The notes under the pieces: generated by a model
Databases searched by the model: none
What the model was told of the DNA's origin: nothing
Seen by the model: the letters and a program-made list of their open reading frames with translations, nothing else
Source: Pomphorhynchus laevis
Taxonomy: Eukaryota; Acanthocephala; Palaeacanthocephala; Echinorhynchida; Pomphorhynchidae
Direction: 5' to 3'
Assembly: GCA_012934845.2 (NCBI GenBank)
Contig: WNNJ02000948.1
Span: forward strand, 45,674-109,673
DNA length: 64,000 nucleotides
Part shown: positions 47,401 through 60,100 of the stretch, one piece after another
How positions within the stretch are numbered: the first letter of the stretch is position 1
How the letters are laid out: each line of letters starts with the position of its first letter
Translations under genes and position numbers: made by a program

Positions 47401-48683
47401 TCGTTTTTCAACTAATTGATCGATTTCTAATAAATAATTTAAAGTAAAAATTGTTTGTATGATTTTTAATTTATCACAATCGGATTCTTTAAACTTTTCA
47501 CACATTTTGCATTGGATATGTTCTAGATAAAACATTAATAATATCAGTTTTATAATGATTCATTTACCTTCATTCGACGAATTTGCTATAGCCGTCTATA
47601 TTGTATAATATAATATATTGTATATTATATTAATATAATAATATATAATATATTATTATATTATATGATATATAATATTATATATTGATAAATCGTTTGT
47701 TATTTATTTGTTAATTCATTACAATTGTTTTAAATTTCAATTTTTTATTTTAACTTGATTTACATTGTATATCTTTTATAATTATTTGTATTGTATCTTT
47801 ATAATTGTAATCTTGATCCATCTTTTGAATTTAAAAATTTGAAGCAGGATCAATCAAAATACTATTTTTTATATTCAAATAAAAAAATTGTAACAGAAAC
47901 AAAACTTTTGTATTGTTTTTGTTTCTGATGATGAATGCAGCAGCGCGCGAAATATAAAAAATTGTATTTTAAGTGAGTGAGATATTAATATTTACTTATT
48001 ATTACGAGTTAACCAAGTAAAAATTTAAAATTAAAATATCTTTATTATATAATAATTAAATTTAAACGTCGTAAATTTCATTTTTACTTAGAGAAAGAGG
48101 AAAAATTCGTCACTGTAGGAACCTATTTAATCCCAACATTAATTTTCTCTAACCTTTTACTTTTTAGTAAAAAGTATTATTTGTTACTTCAAAAATTAAT
48201 TTAAATGTTTAAAATATTTAAATTACGCCTTTCACTAATCAAATTATAAGTTTTTTACTTTTTAGTAAAAAGTATCGTTTGTTCTCTTCTCATAATATCT
48301 TTTCTCATATTACTTTAAATTATTAAAATTTTTAATTTTTATAGATGTTCTATTAGCTCGTTATTTGTGAATATTTAGACTTATCCGAGAGAACGTCATT
48401 CCTTTGCCTATCAAAATAAACTAAAGGATAAATACTCTGCGTTTCCTAAGATTAAAAGCATTGCCAGACATCGCCACTTGCCGAAATCACTTTACCATGC
48501 GGTGAAGGAACGACATATTGTCAAGCAAAGTCAAAAACGAAAGTAAGATTGAAATCGATAATGTTAATTTTTACATTGTTTTCTTCAACTAGAATCACAA
48601 ATCGTATTATACACAGCAAGCCTGGAACCGTTGAGCAAATACCAGAACGCAAACAGATTATTGTTCATAGCGACTCCGATTAA
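35414..48683 (+). CDS. DCAF13: DCAF13/SOF1 WD40 ribosome-biogenesis protein (10 exons)
   Basis: Exons: 35414-35483, 37134-37333, 38325-38552, 38599-38757, 46061-46138, 46188-46270, 46626-46790, 46836-46971, 48379-48542 and 48593-48683; 457 residues, every phase fits. Human DCAF13 is 445. It starts MKVKILSRDPTDF, then VPRNFDREQHPFEVQREYVR, KLERLFAKPFIGDLSGHREG (first WD blade), HIWDVMSRRSLGCVTAHDG, GMDQHW, SASDRS..IDFRQAVPVKK, CWNPMEAYIFTAANDN, LYTFDMR, VSAAMDVDYSPTGREFVSAG, GSDETDIRIWKA, and the Sof1 domain (KIKSIARHRHLPKSLY, basic tail HSKPGTVEQ). It belongs to the U3 snoRNP/small-subunit processome in the nucleolus and also serves as a CUL4-DDB1 adaptor in animals. The 7.3-kb intron 4 holds one arm of an inverted duplication; exons 3 and 4 lie within that arm. 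An acceptor-like TTATTTCAG ends 1 nt before the ATG. Confidence 0.96.
35840..35945 (-). mobile_element. Solo 3' end of the L2/CR1-type LINE
   Basis: In DCAF13 intron 1. On the plus strand agtggcaaattcgtgccaaa, then gtgcgcttacaagcccac, matches the 3' UTR of the LINE at 9440-9526 (tgtggcaaatgcgtacaagc and acgcttacaagtccac). Nothing of ORF2 remains, so it is a severely 5'-truncated insertion. Confidence 0.6.
35955..36200 (+). repeat. Degenerate GTTCGTTCAGT-type microsatellite
   Basis: Imprecise tandem repeats of gttcgttca, gttcagtcc and ttcattttg over about 245 bp in DCAF13 intron 1. Open frames across it are Ser/Val/Phe/Arg-rich repeats and not genes. Confidence 0.85.
41144..41750 (+). mobile_element. 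L2/CR1-type LINE ORF2 fragment
   Basis: LPNKTSPTDPLPTHILKSIC, FLTTLFNSSIRSRIF and, after frame changes, the SYRPISLLPTLSKLLE-like and YNDILI blocks match residues 440-580 of the ORF2 at 9527-12433. It is a decayed fragment. The same fragment is present inverted at about 3930-4530 as part of the duplication. Confidence 0.75.
41844..42089. mobile_element. Fold-back (MITE-like) element, copy B
   Basis: Inverted arms at about 41875-41965 and 42001-42092. The sequence aataatattcatt lies on each side (41831-41843 and about 42090-42102), consistent with a 13-bp target duplication. About 30 bp at the left (acggaaggtgctaggggtca) lie outside the arms. It is non-coding. Confidence 0.6.
42940..43460 (+). 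mobile_element. Possible decayed LINE RT remnant
   Basis: In DCAF13 intron 4. The plus-strand phrase NIDKSEVLMLRRRDPLGFN (about 43225-43285) resembles the LINE block after YADD, where LN..KT(K/E) is followed by a short L..R..PL stretch. SSDDLLIISDKRALKFI (about 42970) may be a further RT piece. Frames are broken and the assignment is tentative. From 43460 to 44280 no feature was recognised. Confidence 0.35.
44290..44760 (-). mobile_element. CR1-like LINE endonuclease C-terminal fragment
   Basis: The minus-strand frame 44484-44696 has PLIGYSDHCVIRLAL (SDH active-site block), LNPFKTNFASMTQAI and NPYVIGIDQCSENF, homologous to IGMSDHCGVIIRL, VNAFKTNTDAIQSI and DPAVVGVHGAWNYF in the LINE at 5063-8952. 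Downstream PPIWFDS and DKFYKKFKG match its DSPWFDYEL region. It is truncated at both ends and broken. Confidence 0.75.
44918..45270 (+). repeat. Direct duplication in DCAF13 intron 4, copy 1
   Basis: About 350 bp repeated almost exactly at 45448-45785 (offset about 530 bp); only a few substitutions are seen. It starts ttcaattgttgaaatgttat and ends in the aagatgatttttttgatatttcgc phrase that carries the mini-hammerhead. It is non-coding. Confidence 0.85.
45253..45284 (-). ncRNA. Mini-hammerhead motif, standard order
   Basis: On the minus strand: CTGAAGA (45284 down to 45278; fits CUGANGA), a stem II hairpin GCTATtagaaGTTAGC, GAAA and then TATC (to 45253). The AUAU run gives the two-pair stem III and C as cleavage base, as in small hammerhead variants associated with Penelope-like elements. 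Stem II has four good pairs. Confidence 0.45.
45448..45785 (+). repeat. Direct duplication in DCAF13 intron 4, copy 2
   Basis: The partner of 44918-45270. It ends at gatatttcgc, just before the mini-hammerhead hairpin seen in copy 1, and then continues into unrelated sequence. Confidence 0.85.
45941..45972 (+). ncRNA. Mini-hammerhead motif (core G5 changed)
   Basis: CTTAAGA (45941-45947), a perfect 6-bp stem II GCTAAC/GTTAGC (45949-45954 with 45959-45964), GAAA (45965-45968) and TATC (45969-45972). It is the same family as the minus-strand motif at 45253-45284. The CUGANGA element has T in place of the conserved G5, so this copy is probably inactive. A further relative is at 47925-47952 (CTGATGA ... 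GAAA). Confidence 0.45.
46975..48370. other. DCAF13 intron 8: no gene seen
   Basis: AT-rich, with alternating TA runs at 47600-47690. The only feature noticed is a CTGATGA (47925-47931) and GAAA (47949-47952) pair with a weak stem between them, a possible mini-hammerhead relative. Confidence 0.45.
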
Positions 48684-48689
48684 ATTATC

Positions 48690-51175
48690 TTATCTATCTA
48701 TGGTGTTAATATGATTTTTTTAATTTCAACTTTCGTAAAGATTTGTATAACGCTTGTTGTATAATAATTATTCACTCAATGGGTAGCTATAGTTTGATAA
48801 AAAAAAGACAAACATAATTACTATGGGCAAGGAAATGAGCGCACAATCTGGTTCTGTTGTGCTTACCATTTGATTTTAAATTTCAAGTTTGAAATTAAAA
48901 GTTTTGATTTTCAATTCAAATTTTAATTTCACTTTTGTTTGAAATGAACTATTCCTAATGAAACTAACTGTGTTCTAGATATAAATCGAAAACATAAATC
49001 GAACACAAAAATATTGATTGGTGTTATAAAAATAAGATACAAAACTAATTTTAGATGAAAACAAAAAGTATCAAATATATCAAATCGGATACAAAACGAT
49101 AAAATCGATTTTAATATTTATCGGTGTTAAAATGTACACGTTTATCTTTCAATTTTACGAATTAAAAGATAGGTAGACGAATTCTTTCGTATTCGAATTT
49201 CACATTTAAAATATTGTAATATTTTGTAATTTAAATAATTATTATGTTATTATGATTCGTTGATATTTTTATGATGTTATCGATAGTTGAATATATAATA
49301 TTTAATAATTTAAGTGCAAAATACATTAACGTTGGAACCTACGAATAAAACATACGTATTTATATTTTTATCAAGAACATGCTAAATCATTTATTTCCGT
49401 TTGAAAATAGCTCACAAGCCGTTTTTCAATATGACATAATATGTTTCTATTGCATATTTTCTTAAAAGTAAAACCTAACAAAATATTATGAGATGGTTTT
49501 TCGCAAAACTCCATGAATTTGTTGTATTTCAATGGTTGGTGCTAGTAATGACATTTAAAATTATTAATCGATATTAGACTTCGTATTTAACAAAAGCACT
49601 TTATGGTCATCGTTGATTTTTCTATAACCGTTTGTTTGATCGTACACAACTGTAAGAATAAGTTTTAATAGTTTCAATAGATTTCATTTCTAAATAAACT
49701 TATACTTTATCAAATGTTTATAATAAAAGAAATGCAAACTGTAGATGTTTGTAAATTCTATTTTTATTAATTCATCTATTTATTAATATTTTTTAAGATT
49801 ATCTTAGCAAAGATACATCATAAAATTATTTTATAAATGCATTTTTGAATATTTTTCTAAATATCTTTATTCTTACAGTTTATAAATTAACATTTAAATT
49901 ATAATTATTAAATTATTAAATTATAAATAATACAAAAACAATTATTAATTATTATCTCACAATTAGTGAGAAAAAAGTTAATGAATTTTGCATAGTCGAC
50001 TCTTCTAGAACTTAGAACAAATAGTTAAACAAATCAGAACATGAGCATTTTTTGATAATATAAATTATTGTAATTTATTGTGTTCTAAATTTGTTCACTC
50101 ATACAAATTATAAATTAATCAAAGGAGAGTGAATAGAATTGTAATTATAATCAAAATATAGCTATTGAACATTCGATAAGAACTATCGAATTGTTTTCAT
50201 TTTTTAATTGTAAATTTCAATTTGATGTTTCCTTTTGAAAAAGGGGCACATCTAATCGTTTGAACTTCTGCGATGTGGTAATCATCATGTAATTAGCAAT
50301 TTTTTAAAACTGTTTTATTTAATTGTATACAGATGATGATAGCAGTTAGCTATCGAGAATTCTATTTCAAAAAAATTCTATTTACTCTCTCCTTTGTTAG
50401 GTTAGTAATTGTATCACCGTTGAATCTTTTCTAGAGATAACAACTTTTATAATGAACATAGGAATCGTGCGTGTGAGCAATATTCGGTATGAAGCTATAG
50501 AAAATAAATTAAAAGAAATAAGACTTTGCAAACAATCTCTTTTGCGATTTCTTTTAAAAAATGCCGCATTTTCGTACACTTCGAGACAATATACTTACTA
50601 TGAAGTCGGGTTTGCATTGTTCTTTCAATTGATACGCCAAGTTTATATAACTAATGGTAGGATCGATTTGCATCTGCTAAATAATTACATTTAATATTAC
50701 TAATTTAGAATGAATCCCTTCTATATGTCATACTATATGCTCTTAATTATGAAAATGTAAATTATTGTAAATGTTTGTAAAAATTATATTCTTATTTATT
50801 AGCTTAATTTGGTAAGCTAATAAATAAGACTTTATCAATTGATAAGTTAATAACGCAATTCTTTGTTAACGCAATTCTTTATTTACTTAAATTAAATTTA
50901 TTAATTTAAGTAAATTAATAAATTGATAAATTCCGCTATGAAATTAAAATACTAATTTTAATACTTTTTTTAATACTAATTTTTTTCAAATACTAAATAT
51001 TTGAAAAAAAAACTAACAGCAAAATAAATTGTATAATTATTCGTCTTATTAAATGTAACTAAATTGCAAAATCATTATTTTGATGATGAAGCCATGTAAA
51101 AATTCTACATGTGACGATCACACACAAAAGCTCAAAATTGTTGTTCAAAACTAAATAAAACAGTTTGATAAAGAC
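48690..51175. other. Intergenic between the convergent DCAF13 and PPP1R2: no gene seen
   Basis: AT-rich 3' flanks of two tail-to-tail genes. An 80-codon open stretch at 50452-50694 (MNIGIVRVSN...) has no family features that I recognise, and no splice partners were found. Confidence 0.45.
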
Positions 51176-51181
51176 GTGGTA

Positions 51182-54100
51182 TTATTCTTCATCGTCAAAT
51201 AACTTTCCTTTGTTTGAAAGAAGTTCTTTCGCGCGTTTGAATTCATCGTAGTGGTGCTTCCGCTTTTCAATAAAGCTTCTACGCCGCTCATCTAAATAGC
51301 AAATAATCAATTCTTTAAATAAAATAGATAAATTTATTTATAGTTGAAATAACATTTAAAACAAAACTTTATTTTATTTCAATTTCAATTTTTGAATTTT
51401 TATCTATGAAAAAAGATAAAATACAATTTATATGATTTTTACATGCAAAAGGTATATAAATCTATTAAATCTATTTTAATAAATTACGTGTAAGCAGAGA
51501 TAGAGCATAACCACCCGTTTTATGAATAAGGATTTCATGGCTTCTCGTTAGCTGTTGTACTTCGAACATATTATGTAAGAAATTATTTAAAAATATATCA
51601 AAAAGCATGAATCTATTCTACTATATGCCCTACAATGCTCCACAGACTTTAGTCATTAATCATACTCAATTGTCGGACCTTTGGCATTAATATCTTTACC
51701 TGTAGACATTCGTACATCTACATTTTTCAAGTAATTATTTAAAAATATATCAAAAAGCATGAATCTATTCTACTATATGCCCTACAATGCACCAGAGACT
51801 TTAGTCATTAATCATACTCAATTGTCGGACCTTTGGCATGAATATCTTTACCTGTAGACATTCGTACATCTACATTTTTCAAGTCTTTTAAGCGTTTTCT
51901 TAATCTCCCCTGCTTATTTAGCGAATAATAGCGAATAATCAATAGAAAAGTCGCCAATAAATAGTGAATAATCAATTCTTTAAATAAAATTTATAATTTT
52001 ATTTTAAATTTTCATCTATGAAAAAGTTGTATAAATCTATTAAAGATATTTTAATCGATCTTCTATAAAAGCAGAGATGAAGCATAATCATTAACTATCA
52101 ATTTTTTTGAATTAAGATTTCACTGCCACTCGTTAGTTGTTGTACTTCGAATGCAGGTAAACGTTTACTGGAATTACATATCAGAAGACGTACACTTAAA
52201 TAAAATTATAGCTAAATGAGACATAGCGTTTTAAGCTTTTGTCGTTTAAAATACATAGTACATCGATCCATAAGAATAAACTTTTAAAAAATCTAATCTG
52301 TATACCTCATCTTATTAAATTTGGGATTATTTTTTATTAATGAGACAATTATTTAACGCTTAATAATGCATTAATAATATTATTAATTAATAATTAATAA
52401 ATAATAATTAATTATTAATTAATTAGTAATATAATTAATAATTAATTATAATTTATTTATAATATATTATATTGATATTAAATATTACTTAATATATTAT
52501 ATTAATTCGTCGCCATTTTATTACTTAATAACTGATAAGGTTGAAGTCAAAATAAAATGTAGAGTTTTGTAGCAGATTATTTAAAATTAAGCTCGTTTAT
52601 AATTACCGTTTTGTTCATCATTAGATTTATCTGATGTTGTCTCGTTGTCATTGCTATCTACAAATGTGCCGCGATTATCTTTCGACGAGTTAAGTCTTCA
52701 TAAAATATAAAACTCCAAAGTTAAATGATAATAGTATCGTCGTGATATGTAAAGTTTGATAATTACAAATAATTAATATTAATAAGAAATATTTTTAATT
52801 AATAAGTAAAAATAAAAATTACAAATAATTATTATTTAAAATTAATTATAAATTAATTATTAATTATTTAATATTATTTAATTTTTAATTATTCCAATTA
52901 TTTTGGCAGCGCAAAAACGTTTGATATTTTGCTGACTATTGAAGATTCCAAATTCAAAAAGCATACAATATTGATGGATATAAAGTGCTTTAAACAAAAA
53001 AGATTTAATGTTTCCTCTTTCTATTTTACACTTTTCAATTAATGTAGAGATAAAAAAGAAAACACTGACTAAAATAAAAATTAAACAGAATAAATTAAAC
53101 ATGAACATTCAACAAACATTTTAACGAAAATTGCGAAATTTAATAATTTAAAGCATAAAACAGACGAAAAAAAAATCATTTAAAATATATTGTAATTTAT
53201 TGATTGCCGTAATATATATACATATATATTAATATTTTATATAATATATAATATCTAATATAATTTGTATCATATTATATATATTAATATTGTATATGAT
53301 ATATATTATATAATACATATTAATATTGTATATATTGTATATAATATTTAATAGAGCTGAATTCAATAGCTGTGAACATGGATCCATATACGATACTTTC
53401 AAATACTAAATTATCGTAACAGTAACCAACCAAAGACCAGAGGCAAATTGTTTATTTCGACAACGTTTCGATCCTCACTTAGATATTTATCAAGTCAAAT
53501 TATTGTATGTTATGTATGTGCTGGCCAGCACATACAAGCCAGCACATACAAGCCAGCACATACAAGCCAGCACATACAAGCCAGCACATACAAGCCAGCA
53601 CATACAAGCCAGCACATACAAGCCAGCACATACAAGCCAGCACATACAAGCCAGCACATACAAGCCAGCACATACAAGCCAGCACATACAAGCCAGCACA
53701 TACAAGCCAGCACATACAAGCCAGCACATACAAGCCAGCACATACAAGCCAGCACATACAAGCCAGCACATACAAGCCAGCACATTCAAGCCAGCACATT
53801 CAAGCCAGCACATACAAGCCAGCACATACAAGCCAGCACATACAAGCCAGCACATACAAGCCAGCACATACAAGCCAGCACATACAAGCCAGCACATACA
53901 AGCCAGCACATACAAGCCAGCACATACAAGCCAGCACATACAAGCCAGCACATACAAGCCAGCACATACAAGCCAGCACATACAAGCCAGCACATACAAG
54001 CCAGCACATACAAGCCAGCACATACAAGCCAGCACATACAAGCCAGCACATACAAGCCAGCACATACAAGCCAGCACATACAAGCCAGCACATACAAGCC

Positions 54101-57100
54101 AGCACATACAAGCCAGCACATACAAGCCAGCACATACAAGCCAGCACATACAAGCCAGCACATACAAGCCAGCACATACAAGCCAGCACATACAAGCCAG
54201 CACATACAAGCCAGCACATACAAGCCAGCACATACAAGCCAGCACATACAAGCCAGCACATACAAGCCAGCACATACAAGCCAGCACATACAAGCCAGCA
54301 CATACAAGCCAGCACATACAAGCCAGCACATACAAGCCAGCACATACAAGCCAGCACATACAAGCCAGCACATACAAGCCAGCACATACAAGCCAGCACA
54401 TACAAGCCAGCACATTCAAGCCAGCACATTCAAGCCAGCACATTCAAGCCAGCACATTCAAGCCAGCACATTCAAGCCAGCACATTCAAGCCAGCACATT
54501 CAAGCCAGCACATTCAAGCCAGCACATTCAAGCCAGCACATTCAAGCCAGCACATTCAAGCCAGCACATTCAAGCCAGCACATTCAAGCCAGCACATTCA
54601 AGCCAGCACATTCAAGCCAGCACATTCAAGCCAGCACATTCAAGCCAGCACATCACATTCAAGCCAGCACATTCAAGCCAGCACATTCAAGCCAGCACAT
54701 TCAAGCCAGCACATTCAAGCCAGCACATACAAGCCAGCACATACAAGCCAGCACATACAAGCCAGCACATACAAGCCAGCACATACAAGCCAGCACATAC
54801 AAGCCAGCACATACAAGCCAGCACATACAAGCCAGCACATACAAGCCAGCACATACAAGCCAGCACATTCAAGCCAGCACATTCAAGCCAGCACATTCAA
54901 GCCAGCACATTCAAGCCAGCACATTCAAGCCAGCACATTCAAGCCAGCACATTCAAGCCAGCACATTCAAGCCAGCACATTCAAGCCAGCACATTCAAGC
55001 CAGCACATTCAAGCCAGCACATTCAAGCCAGCACATTCAAGCCAGCACATTCAAGCCAGCACATTCAAGCCAGCACATTCAAGCCAGCACATTCAAGCCA
55101 GCACATTCAAGCCAGCACATACAAGCCAGCACATACAAGCCAGCACATACAAGCCAGCACATACAAGCCAGCACATACAAGCCAGCACATACAAGCCAGC
55201 ACATACAAGCCAGCACATACAAGCCAGCACATACAAGCCAGCACATACAAGCCAGCACATACAAGCCAGCACATACAAGCCAGCACATACAAGCCAGCAC
55301 ATACAAGCCAGCACATACAAGCCAGCACATACAAGCCAGCACATACAAGCCAGCACATACAAGCCAGCACATACAAGCCAGCACATACAAGCCAGCACAT
55401 ACAAGCCAGCACATACAAGCCAGCACATACAAGCCAGCACATACAAGCCAGCACATACAAGCCAGCACATACAAGCCAGCACATACAAGCCAGCACATAC
55501 AAGCCAGCACATACAAGCCAGCACATACAAGCCAGCACATACAAGCCAGCACATACAAGCCAGCACATACAAGCCAGCACATACAAGCCAGCACATACAA
55601 GCCAGCACATACAAGCCAGCACATACAAGCCAGCACATACAAGCCAGCACATATTAGCCAGCACATATTAGCCAGCACATATTAGCCAGCACATATTAGC
55701 CAGCACATATTAGCCAGCACATATTAGCCAGCACATATTAGCCAGCACATATTAGCCAGCACATATTAGCCAGCACATATTAGCCAGCACATATTAGCCA
55801 GCACATATTAGCCAGCACATATTAGCCAGCACATATTAGCCAGCACATATTAGCCAGCACATTTAGCCAGCACATTTAGCCAGCACATTTAGCCAGCACA
55901 TTTAGCCAGCACATTTAGCCAGCACATTTAGCCAGCACATTTAGCCAGCACATTTAGCCAGCACATTTAGCCAGCACATATTAGCCAGCACATATTAGCC
56001 AGCACATATTAGCCAGCACATATTAGCCAGCACATATTAGCCAGCACATATTAGCCAGCACATATTAGCCAGCACATATTAGCCAGCACATATTAGCCAG
56101 CACATATTAGCCAGCACATATTAGCCAGCACATATTAGCCAGCACATAAGCCAGCACATATTAGCCAGCACATATTAGCCAGCACATACAAGCCAGCACA
56201 TACAAGCCAGCACATACAAGCCAGCACATACAAGCCAGCACATACAAGCCAGCACATACAAGCCAGCACTTACAAGCCAGCACTTACAAGCCAGCACTTA
56301 CAAGCCAGCACTTACAAGCCAGCACTTACAAGCCAGCACTTACAAGCCAGCACTTACAAGCCAGCATATACAAGTCAGCACTTACAAGCCAGCATATACA
56401 AGTCAGCACATACAAGCCAGCACATACAAGCCAGCACATACAAGCCAGCACATACAAGCCAGCACATACAAGCCAGCACATACAAGCCAGCACATACAAG
56501 CCAGCACATACAAGCCAGCACATATTAGCCATCACATAGTCAGCACATAGAGAGCATAGTCATCACATAGTCAGCACATATTTGCCAGCACATATTTGCA
56601 AGAACATATTTGCCAGCACATATTTGCCAGCACATATTTGCCAGAACATATTTGCCAGCACATATTTGCCAGCACATATTTGCCAGAACATATTTGCCAG
56701 CACATATTTGCCAGAACATATTTGCCAGCACATATTTGCCAGAACATATTTGCTAGCACAACTCCGCCATGCCGGTCCCAAGCCCGTGCTGAGAAAAGAA
56801 GAGGGTTGGCGATAGACTTCGCGACAAGCCAGCCGTAAAACAAAACCGTTGCATCAACTCAATGAAATGTTGTCCCAATGCTCCAAACGTCAGGACTACG
56901 GCGTCCCCGGTAAGCGACGCGCTCAGGTACGGCCTGGCCTGAGCGATAAGTCATCAAGGGTCTCTGCAGTAAAAGTGACTGCGAGGGGGGTAACCAAACT
57001 AGCTACATATGAAAGCTGAATCAAAAAGAAAACGAGTTCGAATTGCAACATTGAATGTCGGCTCGCTGACTGGTCGTTCTTTGGAAATCGCCGAGTCTCT

Positions 57101-60100
57101 AAAAAGACGACGAATCGATATATGTGCAGTGCAAGAGACGCGTTGGTCAGGCGACAAATCTAGACAAGTTGGTCTTGGTTTCAAATGTATATACTACGGA
57201 AAACCTAAAACGATAAGTGGCGTCGGCATCATTGTCTCCAGCCGTTTCCAAAATAGTATTGCGGAAGTTCATCGATACAGTAACCGACTGATGAAAATAA
57301 CCGTCGCTTTTGATAACCGGATAATACATATCTTCAGCGCATATGCGCCACAAACAGGATGCGACAAGGTAGTCAAAGAAAGGTTCTGGACACAGATCGA
57401 CGAACTAATCGCTGAAGTTCCAAAGGATCACATGATAATCATCGCTGGAGATCTAAATGGCCATGTCGGTGTCGAAAGGGATGGACACAACTGTCATGGG
57501 GGAAAGGGATTTGGACGAAGAGACGACGATGGTGAGCAAATCCTTGAATTCGCAGATGCACATGACCTCGTTATATGCAATACAAGGTTTCAAAAACGAG
57601 CATCACACCTCATCACTTTTCACAGCGCCTTAAATAAAACCCAAATCGACTATATCTTAGTCCGACGGTGTCTATCCCGTATGAAACAGTGACAACTCAA
57701 CATAGACCTGTCGTTACAACCCTGAATATCACCTCGCCGAAGCAACCTAGCGCAGAACGTAACGTGAGACCTCGTATAAAATGGTGGAAATTCAAGAAAA
57801 CGGAATCCGATTTGAAGCCCCAAAAAGTATGGCACCCATAACGACGATAAATAAAACATGAAAAAAAAACCAAAGCGTCCATTACGAAATTTGCCCAAGA
57901 GATACTTGGTACTACAAAACCTGGAACACGACGACTCGATAAAAGTTCATGGCTATGGACCGAGGAAGTAAAAGAAAGTGTTCGATAAAAGAAACGCAGT
58001 TACCTTGTCTGGCTCGCGAACAAATGTTCCGAAGACTGGGAAAAATACAAAGGAGCTAAAAAGAAAGCAATAAAAGTAATAGCTCAAACTAAAGCAATGA
58101 AGTTTGATGATTTGTACGCGAAACTCGATACACGTGAAGGAGAGCGTGCAATTTATAGAATCGCCCGAACAAGATACCAAAAAACGCAGGATACTGAAAA
58201 GTTTCATGGAATAAACGATCAAAGCGGTGTTTTGCTTACTCGTAGGACGAGGTATTAGAGCGATGGCGAACTTACTTCAAAGAGATATCCACCCAGGAAT
58301 TTGAACACCCACCTATACCACATCTTCCGCCGATCGAAGGCCCAGTCTTGCCCATAACAGCTATCGAGGTTGAAATTGCACTACATAAAATAAAAAGTGC
58401 AAAAGCTACGGGGCCTGATGATGTAGCTTCAGAATTCTGGAAATCAAGTGTACGGGATTCAACAAGGTGGTTGGTGCAGTTTTTCAACAAAATAATTCAA
58501 GAAAAAGAGTTACCTCTTGATTGGAGACGGAGCACAACCGTACCTATATGGAAACAGAAGGGAAATCCGGCCGACTGTTCAAATAACCGCCCGATTCGTC
58601 TCATTTCACACACCCTCCAGATTTTAGAACATGTGATAAACGATAGGATAAGAAGCATAGTCAAGATATCCTCAAATCAATGTGGTTTTGTCAAGAACTG
58701 TGGTACCATCGATGCTATCTATGCCCTTCGCCTTCTTCTTGAAAAACATCGCGAAAAACAGAAAGATATATACTGTGCGTTCCTTGATCTTGAAAAGGCT
58801 TTCGATCGGGTCCCGCATGAAGTTATTTGCTACGCTTTGAGATTCCACTTAGTCCCTGAAGAGATTGCTGAATGGGTCAAGCTAATATACAATGGATCAA
58901 CAAGTCGGGTATGTACGACCGTAGGATATACAGATGATTTTCCTATCACCGTTGGAGTTCATCAAGGGTCTGCGCTGTCCCCGTTGCTATTCATCCTCGT
59001 TATGGATGCCATATCCAACAATCTAAACAGACAGTTTCCGTGGACGATTCTATATGCAGATGACGTCATGCTTGCGTCCGTAGATAAAGATGACCTCCAA
59101 CAACAAATAAACAGCTGGGGGAATCGACTCAAGCAGTTTGGTCTACGCCTGAACGCGCGTAAAACGGAATACCTGACCACAAATATGAATGATGATCAGC
59201 CGCTACAGTTTGGAAAACACACACTGCACCGAACAACTACGTTTAAATACCTTGGCTCCACCATAGCGGCAGATGGTATCCTACACGCAGAGGTCTCTAA
59301 TCGAATAAATACAGCCTGGATGAAATGGCGGTCAGCTACAGGTATTCTCTGCGATTCAAAGATAAAAGACCGACTGAAGTCGAAAATTTACAAAACTTTA
59401 ATACGACCGGTGGTCCTTTATGGCGCTGAATGCTGGGCGATATCAAAATATGAGGAGCGCAAAGTTGCCGCAATGGAGACAAAGATGCTCCGATGGACAG
59501 CAGGAAAAACTTTAAAAGATCATGTCCGAAACGAAAAAATCAGGGATCGTTTTGGCGTAGTGCCAATAATAGAGAAACTTCGCGAAAAACGACTACAATG
59601 GTACGGCCACGTTATCCGCGCAAGCGAACACCAACCATCAAATAGTTTCGTCGCCGTGACAGTGGATGGAAAGCGTCCGATAGGAAGGCCGAAATTGCGA
59701 TGGATGGACGTCATACGCCATGATTTGATAAGTTTTGGACTAGAAACCAAAGACGCCATAAATAGAACCAAGTGGAGGCAACTTTCAAAAGTAGCGGACC
59801 CCGTACCTACACAGGAAAGACGCTAAAGAAAAAGAAGAAGACATATTTGCCAGCACATATTTGCCAGTACATAGCCAGTACATAGCCAATACATAGCCAG
59901 CACATAGTCAGCACATAGTCAGCACATAAACCAGCACATATACACCAGCATAATTTATATTAGCCTGTATAATTGTGGCAAATTCCGAAATTATGGCTTA
60001 AATATGTTGATGATTTAATTATAGCCTGACTATATGGCAAGAGCTGCTTTATTAAATTTGTCAAAGTTTAAATAATTTTTGTAAGCTTAATTTCTTAATC

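Larger units (their letters stand above)
56763..59842 (+). mobile_element. RTE-clade LINE inserted in the minisatellite
   Basis: A GC-richer insert with minisatellite units on both sides: acatatttgctagcac before it and acatatttgccagcac after it, so the target was inside the array. A 5' leader runs 56763-57008. The coding region holds an APE endonuclease and an RT. The 3' end is a short UTR (cgctaaagaaaaagaagaag) as expected for RTE elements. It is nearly full length. Frame breaks between about 57690 and 58340 make it non-autonomous now. Confidence 0.9.

Noticed and set aside
50452-50694. 80-codon open frame between DCAF13 and PPP1R2
   Set aside because: No recognisable domain, and an overlapping antisense frame of similar length. 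It is most likely chance in AT-rich DNA.
51582-51880. Duplicated stretch considered as a duplicated PPP1R2 exon
   Set aside because: Exons 3 and 4 join in frame without it and it has no conserved frame.
53448-55685. Open frames up to 745 codons ([14 protein letters not shown] repeats) and minus-strand [13 protein letters not shown] frames
   Set aside because: They arise from a 14-bp repeat without stop codons, open in several frames on both strands at once. The array lies in an intron.
53525-56530. Regular short repeats considered as a CRISPR array
   Set aside because: Units are contiguous with no spacers, and the genome is eukaryotic.
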